Origin: Sphagnum compactum
Lineage: Eukaryota; Bryophyta; Sphagnopsida; Sphagnales
Direction: 5' to 3'
DNA length: 64,000 nucleotides
Assembly (NCBI GenBank): GCA_965153455.1
Contig: OZ234501.1
Coordinates: forward strand, 15,302,855 to 15,366,854
Position 1 is the stretch's first letter. The number at the start of each line of letters is the position of its first letter. Positions 25,207 to 35,960 of the stretch are shown here, one piece after another. A program made the position numbers and the translations under genes. The notes beneath the pieces were generated by a model. The model had not been told where the DNA came from. It did no database searches and worked only from the letters and a program-made list of their open reading frames with translations.

Positions 25207-25408
25207 CAAAAATTGAAAAATAATATGATTTATTGAAAAAACCAACAAGTTATTATATTGATTACAATTGCAAAACCACGATGCCATGTGGCATGGTAAT
25301 GTCTTTTGCCATTACTTAATGATTATTATGACTAAGTAGTTATAAATGTAATCGAAAAAATTAATTGTCATTTTTGTGTTTCAAAAGATAGGATTTGTTA
25401 TAGTGAGG

Positions 25409-28400
25409 GTAAAGTTTTAGACTTGCATCTTGATGCAAAAAGTTACATTGAGGGATTGGACAACATCTTTAACATAAATAACTTTAAAAAATTATAATGA
25501 TATGGGAACATAATAAGAAGGAAAATTGTCATAGGTAGTACGTAGCAATGCATAGCCCAAGTATATATATAACAAGTAGATAAAATCCAACCACTCAAAG
25601 ATGGTCGAAATCATTAAATCTTGTTATTTTCGAATGGTTGACATTCAATTGTTGAAAAAAAATGATGTATATTAAATTGGACAATTGACCTTTGATGGTC
25701 AAGAACAAATCCAATTGCATAACAAAAATTTGCTTATATCAAATTCAATTGCCCATGGATAGCTATGACCATTTATTCAATCACTTCATGTTCATGTTTT
25801 CATTTTGTGTAAGCATTGAACATAATTGATCATCGTTGTGATGCAACAATCATGCAGTGTCACGACTTAGCCTTGGGTTTGCGACTAAAGCAAGGGCATG
25901 TTGAAATAAGAAATATGTGGCCCATGCATGGATAATTGAGATCAAACCTACTAGACTTTGGATATTCAAGATTTGAAATCAAACCTAGAATCATTTGAAA
26001 AAAAATGATTTGGTCATTCACATTTAACTAATATCAAATGTACTTGCCCATGAATATCAAAGATTGGATTTCATAATTGAATTACTTCCAATCACATTAT
26101 AATTGACATGAAGTTGCTAAGTTTCTCTCGGTCTTAATTATATTAGGTGGTAGTTGGTCCTCAATATTAGTGACACTCAATAGCACATTGTTACACCTTG
26201 TCCTAGGAATTTGTTTTGGATGTGCATTTTCAAAACATGAAATTGATACAATAAATTAACTTGTAGTAAATTTTTGATTAACATTTGGTAACTAAAAAAT
26301 TGGATGTAACCAATGATCATGCACATGAAACATGGTGGAGTGTATAGGTCCTTGCAATGATAGGAAATTTCAAAATAGTTGGAATTCCTATTGGGTTAGA
26401 ATAAAAATAATTGACATGTGGGAAAAGTCTATCACCTACCTTGTGTTAACATGAAGTTCATGGTCAGTGGAACTTGCCATGTTAGTAGTATGTAGTCAAA
26501 AATTATTTGCAATTGTTTTGTTAAAGTGGGGACTATCCAAATGCCATGTACACAGAAAAATTCAAAATAAAGTGCTATAAATGATTGGGTTTGAATTTTT
26601 GGTTGCCATGGCCCATGGCTAATTCTCGCCAATTGAGCCCAAGACAACATCATCCATTTTAGCCATGTAGGATTCCACATGGACTTTTCATCCTTTACCA
26701 TTTGCTGGGGCTATGGCCTCAAACTACTCTAATGTAAACGCAAACCAAAAGCCCTCATATTTTGGACCAATGAGTGACTTTGGATTCTATTGGGCCACTG
26801 CCCAACTCCTCAAGTGTAAACCGTCCATTAAAATCAAGTTGTCACATGAAGATAGACGTCAAACCCTAGAAGAAGAGCTAGTACAAACATTTTTATAAAA
26901 AAAACCTTGAAAAAATAGCTATTAAATAATAATAATAACAATAAAACAAACCTTGGAAAAATAACTATAACAAACTAAAATATGTTCCATATTGATATGT
27001 GGTAGGAACTTGGAAACTTTTTGTTTGCTATGGTATGTAGTAGACCTAACATATCCTATACTATTGGCACCTAGTAGAATACCCAAGCAATGTGGGAGAA
27101 AGACATTGGGATGAAGTTAAAAGGATTAAACTTGTTGGCAAGGCACATGAGCAAAATGTTTTAATTTACTAAAGCAATGCTTTCATCCATTCAACCGTGC
27201 CTTCTTTGAGGTTTTTCCTTTGTACGGATTCTTCAAAAAGAGAGTGGGCTAGAGATGTCATCAACATACACTCCACATTTGGACATCATTTTTTATTCTC
27301 AAGTGGTGTGGAGTTAGTTTGGTAAGTCTGAAGCAGCAAGTATCGGTTGTGTCAAATGTTGAAGTTGTGTTAAAAATTACACAATAGGAATAAATATTAA
27401 GAAATAATATATTTTCAGTTTGTTTTTGTAAATTCATAACAATTAGCAACTAGAAATGTCATGCTTGTTATTTGTGGGGATGTAATGGGGAATGGGAGGA
27501 AATTTAACTAAAGAGCATTTATTAATTGCCATCATTGAATTTGGATGAAAGATTTGAATGAAAGCATGTTAGGCATTTTGAATTGGGTTAGAGGTATTCT
27601 AGAGGTCGATGGTGATTAAAATTCTCACCAAATCTATTGAAATTATACAAGTTGGTTGATGGCTATTTTGTTAAGCGGTCATTGCTCAAACTATTTATGG
27701 GGGTGTATCATATTTTATTCATAGCAGTTGGGTTTGGGTCTCAAAAATTATAAATAAATTGCTATTGGCTTGAATCTAAGTTTATTATTTAGGTTTGAAA
27801 TTCTGGTACTAGTTTAATGTCAATAATGTACCAAACAAAACACATTAGATATTGGGAGCAATGCTAGTCTTGAAACTTTCATACCAAATTGGTTTTTAAT
27901 ATTGGTGGTAGTAGTAGTAGTAATTATATTCCCATGCATTCAAATCAACTTATAGATAAAGAACTTTCATGCATCCACAACTTCAACAACCTTTGAGAAT
28001 TATCGAAGGACCTAGGGACAACCAAGGTCAAGCAATGAAGTTTCACTAATCAAAATGTGTCATCAATGAGAACAAACAATTATGCTATTATGTAATTACA
28101 AAAATTAGACCTGCATGAACTACAACCTACTAAATAAGCTCTTCAAATAAACTAGTTTCTTTAATTTCACTTTTTTGATCATCAAGAAGATCTTCCTTTG
28201 TTACAAAAAAATTTGGACATCATTTTCTAACCATAAATGATTTTTTGTTTGCACATCAGTAGGCCAATTTTTGTAGATCATGATGAGGGAATCCAAATTA
28301 AATGTGCCCAACCTACATCCTCATAACAAAGTCAAAATAACAACAAAGCCAAATATGTGTTTGGTCTCAATTTGAAAACCATGTATTGCTAAAAATTGTC

Positions 28401-28600
28401 GAGCTAATAATTTGACTGTCAAAACTTGAACGTCATTTTTTTTCATCACTCCAAAGCTTTGGCAATTCCATTAGTGTTAACAACTCTTCTAAACAATTAA
28501 AGTTCATTCATTAGCAAGGCATGTATGCCTTTTCATTTGAAGCTTCAACACTAAATAAATAACCATTAATATTTGTTTAGTTTTGAAAGGTGTATGACTA
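25409..28600. other. AT-rich intergenic DNA without recognised genes
   Basis: Only short open frames occur (26432-26701 minus, 26713-26898 plus, 27261-27449 minus) and none shows a known motif. Nothing else structured was seen. Confidence 0.5.
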
Positions 28601-28665
28601 CAATGTGGAGCCAAAAATTGTGAAACCTTCATGAAGAGTGGAAGAATGAGCTCCTTATTATAATC

Positions 28666-29590
28666 CTACACCACCATTGAAGCATGCTCCCAACCAATGA
28701 ATTCTTGCAAACATTGCAAGCTTTTGTGACGTGGATCCAACATAATTGCAAGCATGTTGTGCGCCTTTATTACAAAAAATGTTTTACAAAATTCAAGGAA
28801 CGGAGCAATAATTTTGACAACTGTGCATGACATACAAGAATACAAAATGTCAACTTTAGAATCAAAGTCATTACATTGGAGTGATGGATTTGACATTGTA
28901 CAATTTTGTTCTTTTGCTTACAACTTGATTGAAATTGACATTACAACAACTAAGGCATTAGATGAGAGCCAATGTCCATGTGGTTGATTTAAGACGCATT
29001 GTTGAACTATTGGATTTAGAATGGTTGTGACTATTTTTGTTATAGCCCAGGTAAGACCATTAGGAACTTTTGCTTACAATTGGAAACTTTGATGGTTGGT
29101 AACAAATGTTAATTGCAAAAGCGTATTCAATTGTTTTTTAAAACAAAAAAACACACGATGAAAAATGCATTTTCATTAGAGTTTTTAGTTTGCAACAAGG
29201 AAGACCCATTTTAACACAAGCTTGAACTAAGAGAGGTTTCACAATTTCAACAATAGTTGTCCTAGAAGTATTAAGTGCTTCAAATAAACCAATTGTGACA
29301 TGTTGTGGCACCAAGTTGTTGTTTACAAAATTGACAACCATTGCGAAGGTATCAAAATCGGTCTTGGACATCCATAGATCAATGTGATACTTATTATAAC
29401 GTAAGTTACTAATGTTGGCAAAACATGTTCTTCCATAATCTTTAACAACAACAACAAAATATGTTTTCTTACCAATGACCTTCGAGATGGAAAGTCCACC
29501 TTTGAATCAAATTGTAATGCAAGGCGTTGAAACCATGGGTTATCACATATAAAAAGTGGAACACATCCCTTTGCTATGAGGAGCACAAGG
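28666..29590 (-). pseudogene. hAT-type transposase (BED/RICESLEEPER-like), decayed
   Basis: Read on the minus strand, three separated frames follow the order of plant hAT-like transposases. First (29586-29390) is a segment with NPWFQRLALQFD and FPSRRSLVRKHILLL. After a frameshift near 29390, WMSKTDFDTFAMVVNF and HVTIGLFEALNTS follow. Farther down (28896-28666) comes HNMLAIMLDPRHKSLQ with a following GWEHAS. The DPR(H/F)KSL word is typical of the C-terminal half of hAT transposases, which cut and paste DNA with 8-bp target duplications. Frameshifts and stops split the gene, so it is dead. Upstream (about 29600-30020) would be the BED zinc-finger region, which I cannot recognise. Terminal inverted repeats were not found. 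Confidence 0.6.
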
Positions 29591-29599
29591 TTTGTTAAA

Positions 29600-32500
29600 A
29601 ATCATTGTTGTTGTGGATATCACTTTTCTTGTAAGGACCATGGGATCCAAAATATTATGTTATGTTTGTTGAATTCACCAATTTTTGTTTCTTCCTTTGT
29701 TTGGTTGAATCAACAGTTGTAGCAACAACTATAACTTTCAATTTTGCCATGTATTTTGCATATTAGCTTCATGTTCAATGTGCTTCTTCATTGAGGTTAT
29801 TCCATGGGCTGATGTATACTACACTAGGCCTTTTTTGTGATGTGTTGTGCAACTTTTATTGTGGGAGTTTAAAACTTGATGCCACAACATGGTAAAACAT
29901 ACACTACATCATTTGAGGTATCTTAGGATCAATGATACCTCCAACTAACCATTTAGTTGAAAAAAAGCCCATACAACATAGTTGTGATGGTGTGATGCCC
30001 ACTTGCGTTGGTTTGTGGTGAGATCAAAAAATCTCACTTTCCAAGCTACATCAATTTCTAAAGCAACATCATTAACTACCACTTTTATTGACATCACTTA
30101 TGTAGTTATTTTTCTGATGCCTTGCAATTCATTGGGCAAACCTAAGATACCAACACCATAGAAAACAAATCTTGATGTAAAAAGATGTCATTTTCCACTT
30201 GAACACTACTTACAAGTCATAAAATTAAAAAAACACTAAAGTTGCAGATAATATTATCATGGAATGAAATAAAATGTAGGTGCATAAAGGCAAGAATGTA
30301 AGCAATGGAACTTTGTGATGAGGTGCAACATTTGCTTGAAGAAACTCATAGTTCTTTGTGGAAAATTTTGGAATGAATAAATAAGAAATTTGACAATAGT
30401 GCCAAAATCTTGAACATGATTTTGTGTAATGTAATGGTGGTGCCACAATCTTGGAATAGATTTTGTTCAACTCATTCCACAAAGCTCACAATTGCAACAT
30501 TAGTGGTAGCAAGATGAAAGCAAACTAGGGTGGCTAAATTTTGACGGATTAAAGTTTCTTTCGAAAGTTTTTTTAGAGTGTAGTTGAAAATTGGCTTACA
30601 ATATGAATATTTAGATGATATTGAAATTAACATTTTTTTCCATTTCTAATTTCAAGTCACGATGTTATAAGTCATTTTTTTTAAAAATGATGATTTAATT
30701 TTTTTTAAATGCTTAAAAGGACTTTTAAAATAATTACAATGTTTGGGATTTTGAAAATCCGCAACATAATAAATTAGAATCACATTTCATGCATTTTTAG
30801 TTTCTTAAACATAATTCATCAATATCCCTAAATTTCAATCACATAAGATTAACATGTTGTAAGATAAAAGTTCATATCCATGCAAGGCATTATCAAATTT
30901 GTTACCAAAATTCAAAAGTCCATTACTCATTGAATATTTAGGATTTTTATGTTTTTTTTGCATTTAAAATATGCCAGCTTTATTAACGTTACTTATGTGA
31001 ATCCCTTTCTTGATATTTCAATGAAATTATTAATGTCTTATATTTAGAATTCAAAGAGATGCAAGAAAAATTACAAGTGTGACACTTAAAAAAGGATTGT
31101 GTAATGTGTTTTAACCAACATACATAGACCATTCAAACATGTTGCCATTTTAGCAAAGCATGTCATTCAAGCAAAGCCAAGAAGTATCAACATCATTATC
31201 AATAAAATGTAATAAAATAATTTATTATGTAAGGTGATTTGATACCAATACTGTGATTAATTGATGAAAATGGGATATTGTTATGATTAATGTTTCCAAA
31301 ATTTAAACTAGGGAAGTTTGTTATTGATCATAGTATTAACATTTGTTTATTGATTAATATACAAATATAATCGTTGTTTTTCGATGTAGATATACCAACC
31401 AAGGTTGTTATTTGAAACCTATATCAATATTAGTATACATACCCGATACATATTAATATACAGGCCCAACATTAGTTCAAACCAATTTTTTTTAAAAATA
31501 AACAACAATTTCATCCCCATTTTGTTAAAAAGAAAATTTAAGGGAAGATGAAAATTTCAACTTGTTTTGACATTGATTCAAAAGTCTATTTTTCAACAAT
31601 TTGTGGGGATTGAATTTTTTTTCCTAATCTTCCTTTCCATGCAATGGATTTTGTCCAATAGTTTCCCAAAAATATATAAACAAACAAATAAATTTCCCAC
31701 CTTTGGACCTTTAGAAAAATCTTAGTGTCATTATTTAGAACAAGATTATACTAAATGTAAATTTTGGACCTCAAAATAGGTAGGAGGCCAAAAAAATCTA
31801 CAAAAAATTCCATGTATTTTGATATTCCTAAGATCTAACAATGATATTTAAGCCCTAATATGTAGGTGGTTCTAATTAAATTTTTTTTAAAGGTTGGGAA
31901 AGGTTGCCTACATGGTTTTTTTTGTTGCATGCTTTAGTCACTTAGGTGGCCACCTTATCATTTTTCTTGTGGTTTTTGTGTGCAATTCAAGTACACAAAA
32001 TCAAATTGAAGTATAATTTTGAAATTTTAAAGATTTTTTTTGTTCTGGCCACTTCAAGATTTGCAAGTTGAGAAATTAGTGGGGTTTTAATTAGTTATGG
32101 ATGTTTCATTAGGTTACCATTATGGCAATTTTATGCAACAAATCTACATCATGCCATATACATACAAACAAACTCCCAACCCCCAAGGCCCACACACAAC
32201 CAAAGTTCAAACAAACTTCAAAGACCTCTAGGTTTTAACCAATCCCACACTTACACAAACATTTGTTGGGGATTTGAACATGTGCACATAAGGCATTGCC
32301 GATTACAAAAAAAAAAGACTTACACTCACAAAACACACATTAGACATAAACACACATACCAAAGTGTGAATCCATGCACATTTGCAAGTTTATTGCGACC
32401 TTGCCATTGTTGTACACACACATAAACACATCAAACTTACAAAGGCCAATTTTGTCACAACTCGCAATCAAAAAATATTCAAGGACCTTAATGTCCTGTG

Positions 32501-33127
32501 CCCATGGTCCAAAGGCATGCATTGCATCTTTAATTACAAAAGTTAAAACTTGTTGCAAAATAACATTATCAACACAAAAGTGGGATCAAAATCTATTTAC
32601 CTAGTACATAGGTCTTTATTGCTTTACATGTTTTCTTTTTTTTGCAAGTTGCAACGGTTTCATCAAATGAAAAGGTTTCCAAAAAACACATTATGCTTAA
32701 ACATTCTCATACACAAATTTAAGTTTGTGTTCCACCGATTATGCACTTTGGTTTTCATAAAAATAAGTGTTTTAATTAAACACCATTCATTTTCTACATC
32801 CTTTAAAACTTACACCATGCAAAATTTAAGAAGCTTGAACCATTCATGTTTTTTCAAAATCTGAATCTAGCTAGTCCCAAACTTCAACCACAATTGGCAA
32901 AGGGGATTGTAATCCATGGTCTTTATGGAATTGTTTTTCATGGTTTCAATGAACAAATGAGATCTTGGATGTTCAAAAGCCTTGCAATTTAGCATAACAT
33001 CACATTGTTTTTAAAGTTCGAGCCCAATATTTTGGGCAGTGCAAAGTGATGTTTTAGAGAGGCAAGGTGACACCTAAATTTTGTTTCAACATCATGCTTC
33101 ACCCAATAGTGTGGGTAAATAATGTCT
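29600..33127. other. AT-rich intergenic DNA without recognised genes
   Basis: Scattered short frames (30225-30482 minus, 32340-32558 minus, 32550-32864 plus) show no recognised domain. I see no repeat array or RNA gene. Confidence 0.5.
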
Positions 33128-33489
33128 TGTCAAGGATGTGAAGAACTACAAAAACAAGGGCTAAAGGATACGTCTAAGTATAACTTTCAAAGAAGGAACA
33201 AGACAATATTATGTGATTCAAAAATAATAACACAAGAACTAAAAATAAGAACAGAAGATGTGCAAGACAAATGTGAAAATAGATATTTATTATGTTAACA
33301 TATGCAAACATGAACATGAAAAAAACACGACAAGGCTACAATGCAAGATTGTGCCTAAGACTAATGTTGAACAGACTAAAGGAAATAAAAGGTCTTACTT
33401 CTATTTATACCCCTTTGGAAACCTAACTTAAAGAAGTTTCTAAGGAGGTTTCTATGTGTGCATAAACTAAAGAAGCTTTTTGAGAACCT

Positions 33490-33735
33490 TCCTAACTAAG
33501 AGTCGACTATGAGTTAACTAAAATTTAATTATAAATTAATAGGGATTTAATTCAAAGCTAATCGAAAGTTAACTAACAGTTAACTATAACTTAACAAGAG
33601 TTAACTGGGAGTTAATTTGGATTTAACTAAAAATTAACGTGGACTTAATTCAGACTTAATTAAAACTTAATTAAGACTTAATTCGAACTTAACTAAGCAT
33701 TAATTCGGGCTTAACTGAAAGTTAACTAGGAATTA
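33490..33735. repeat. TTAACT-type degenerate minisatellite inside solo LTR 1
   Basis: About 20 imperfect units of roughly 11-12 bases, each centred on TTAA(C/T)T followed by an A/G-rich spacer. The same array occurs inside solo LTR 2 at about 34262-34480, so it belongs to the LTR family. Confidence 0.8.
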
Positions 33736-33739
33736 TGGA

Positions 33740-35028
33740 GGGTGAAAACACATTAAGGTGGAATACATAATCCTATCACAACTTGTTGCATTCTCAATCA
33801 TGGGCCATGGAACAAAATATAAATGAATATATGTGAAAAACATTCCAAAAAATAATATGACATGTGATATGATCACATTGTCAAGGACATGTAAAAATCA
33901 TGAGAACAAAGGCTAAAGGAAAGGTCTAAGTTATAACTTCCAAACAAGGAATAATATAAGATTATGCAATTAAAAAAAAGAACAAAAAAATTAAGAATAA
34001 GAACACGACATGTGCAAAACAAACGTGAAAATGATTTTATATTATGCTAACATATGCAAACATGAATATGAAAAGAATATGACAAGGCTATGGTGCAAGA
34101 TTATGCTTAAGACTAGCATTGAATAGACTAAAGGAAATGAGGGGTCCTATTCCTATTTATATCCCTTTGGGGACTTAGCTTAAAGAAACTTCCAATGAAG
34201 CTTCTATGTGTGCATCAAATAAGGAAGTTTCTTGGGAACCTTCCTACCTGGGACTCGACTATGAGTTAATTGAAACATAACTAAAAGTTAACTCGAACCT
34301 AAATAGGAATCAACTAGGAATTAGTTAAAGTTAACTACGATTTAACTAAAAATTAACTAAAACTTAATTAGGACTTAATTAGGAGTTAATTAAAACTTAA
34401 TTGGGATTTAATTAAGATTTAACTGGGATTTAACTGAAACTTAATTGGAATTTAACTGAAAGTTAATTAAGATTTAGCTAGGAATTTTGGATGAACATTA
34501 TGGATGAATTCCATCTATTGGAAGATGGTGTCTAATATTCACATTTGTCACACACATTATGTGAATTTCATGAATACATTTTGAGTTACCATAACATATT
34601 GAACTTTTGAAGTGCGAAAAATATAGTGTCATAGTCCATATCATATGATTATGGATTCATTGTATTAAAATGCTTAATTGAGTGATTTTTTAATATAGAA
34701 AATAGTGTGATGCCATTAATACAAAGGAAGATAATTTTAAAAGATTTTGAAAACCATTAATTGAGATATACAATGAAATATGGATTTTTTTAATAAAGTT
34801 TTTTGTCCATTTGAATTAATAATTCAACTTTTCATTTTTTAAATGTAAAATTTTTATGCAATTATCTATAATTGATAAAGTCGAAAAGTTGGAAAAATTT
34901 GTTTAACATTGTCATATGATTTTTGCAATATAATTTGTTTTGTTATAGTGTAAAATGAACTTTTATTTTAACACTAGTATGGACTCCACATATGGGGAAA
35001 AATATTCCACCTTAGTGTGCTTTCACCC
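33740..35028. mobile_element. MITE copy 1, inserted in solo LTR 1 and itself split by solo LTR 2
   Basis: Once the inserted solo LTR and its duplicated CACAT are removed, 610 bases remain, the same length as copy 2 at 61382-61995, and the two match end to end. Both termini start GGGTGAAAAC / GGGTGAAAGC when read inward and continue as an imperfect inverted repeat of about 27 bases. There is no coding capacity, so it is a non-autonomous DNA transposon. The flanking tetranucleotides are TGGA and TAAA, which could be a target duplication changed by two G-to-A transitions. Confidence 0.82.
33879..34552 (+). mobile_element. Solo LTR 2 (younger), inserted in the MITE
   Basis: The 674-bp LTR starts TGTCAAGGACATG and ends ATTTGTCACA, with TG...CA termini. 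A perfect 5-bp target duplication CACAT flanks it (33874-33878 and 34553-34557). Removing the LTR and one CACAT restores the MITE reading seen in the 61.4 kb copy across the junction. It belongs to the same family as solo LTR 1, so this family was active both before and after the MITE arrived. Confidence 0.9.
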
Positions 35029-35084
35029 TAAATGGATGAATTCCATCCATTAGAAGATGGTGTCTAATGTTCATGTCTATCACA

Positions 35085-35490
35085 TGTCCATGGTTGTCAT
35101 CAATTCATAACTTGGGAATCAACATTGCAACTCATAAGAAAGTTGAAATGTTGCTTTAAAACATTGCACTTTCACAAGTTTTCCAAATATTGAACTCCCA
35201 TTATGTAGGAGAAATTGGTTTCATCTACCCAATAATTTATAACTCATCAACATGTAACCATGCCAACTCAATACCCATACAAAATGCACATCACACAACA
35301 TTTATGGTTAGGGCAAGTTGGATTCATAACCTTGATTAATGGTAGAGTTTCACTTTAAAAGTTGATTAGATTGTTGAAAACAACAAAAGAATTATTTGTG
35401 AATGTAATTTCAATTACATTGTCGTAATGTCACATATCAACTTATAAAAGCTTCACAACCTTAATAGAATCCAAAACATAAATGTCCCAA
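35085..35490. other. Short AT-rich spacer
   Basis: Nothing recognised between the solo LTR nest and the hAT-like pseudogene. Confidence 0.5.
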
Positions 35491-35960
35491 GTTTGAGCCA
35501 TTTTAATCAACTCATGCAATAATTCAAGCAAGGGCACGAGGCAATGGAAGCCAAACATAATTTTAACACAGAACAATGTGGTGATGTTGGCCTTGGTTAC
35601 ATCACACACAAGGTGATCTACCCAAACCTACATGATGAGGGACTTGTATTTTGCCAACACCTGCTTAATAGGAAAGAACATTGACAATCAATGCATTGTG
35701 AAGGATTTTCAATGCCTTCACATCCAACAAGCAACAAGCTTCTCAAGCTCAAGAGCTTTCTTTCCATATTGAGAAAAAATAATAATATATTCTAATAAGT
35801 AACTTTTCAATCTTGTTAACCAATGATTGGGTAGATAAAGTTTTCATAACCAAGTTAATTTAATGTGCAACACAATGAACATCATAGAAAGAGGAGCCAC
35901 ATCATGTTTGATTTGAGTGGTGATTCCATTGCACACACTAGTTGTTAGCGATGATTTTCA
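35490..35960 (-). pseudogene. Second hAT-type transposase fragment
   Basis: Read on the minus strand from about 35960 downwards, fragments FYDVHCVAH, TLSTQSLVNKIEKLL, KKALELEKLVA, FFPIKQVLAKYKSLI and CVKIMFGFHCLVPLLE appear in the order of the central part of plant hAT-like transposases (the HC(M/V)AHRTNL...ALELEKL...RWISML...RVL region). Stops and a lost WISM-like segment show decay. The other fragment at 28.7-29.6 kb lies on the same strand, but the two are about 6 kb apart with the solo LTR nest between them, so they may be separate copies or parts of one old element split by insertions. Confidence 0.55.

Larger units (their letters stand above)
20163..25408. mobile_element. Possible non-autonomous CACTA-type DNA transposon (weak)
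   Basis: The left edge starts CACTAGTAGAAATTTTAGG and the right edge, read inward on the minus strand, starts CACTATAACAAATCCTATC. Both begin CACTA, but beyond that the match is loose. Candidate subterminal repeats support the idea: GCAACTAATT-type and GACACGTGG words near the left end, and repeated blocks near the right end at 24951-25206. No transposase is visible inside, and the three bases flanking the two ends do not match, so a target duplication is lacking. The interval contains the lectin fragment, an extremely AT-rich core and an old LTR fragment. Confidence 0.25.
33128..35084 (+). mobile_element. Solo LTR 1 (older), split by a MITE
   Basis: The LTR starts TGTCAAGGATGTG at 33128, runs to about 33739, and resumes at 35029 to end ...CTATCACA at 35084, about 665 bases in all. 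Ends are TG...CA. The flanking five bases are TGTCT on the left and TGTCC on the right, a target duplication with one mismatch. The body matches solo LTR 2 (33879-34552) along its length, including the internal TTAACT-type minisatellite. No gag or pol is attached, so it is the product of LTR-LTR recombination. Orientation relative to a parent element is unknown; plus is nominal. Confidence 0.8.
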
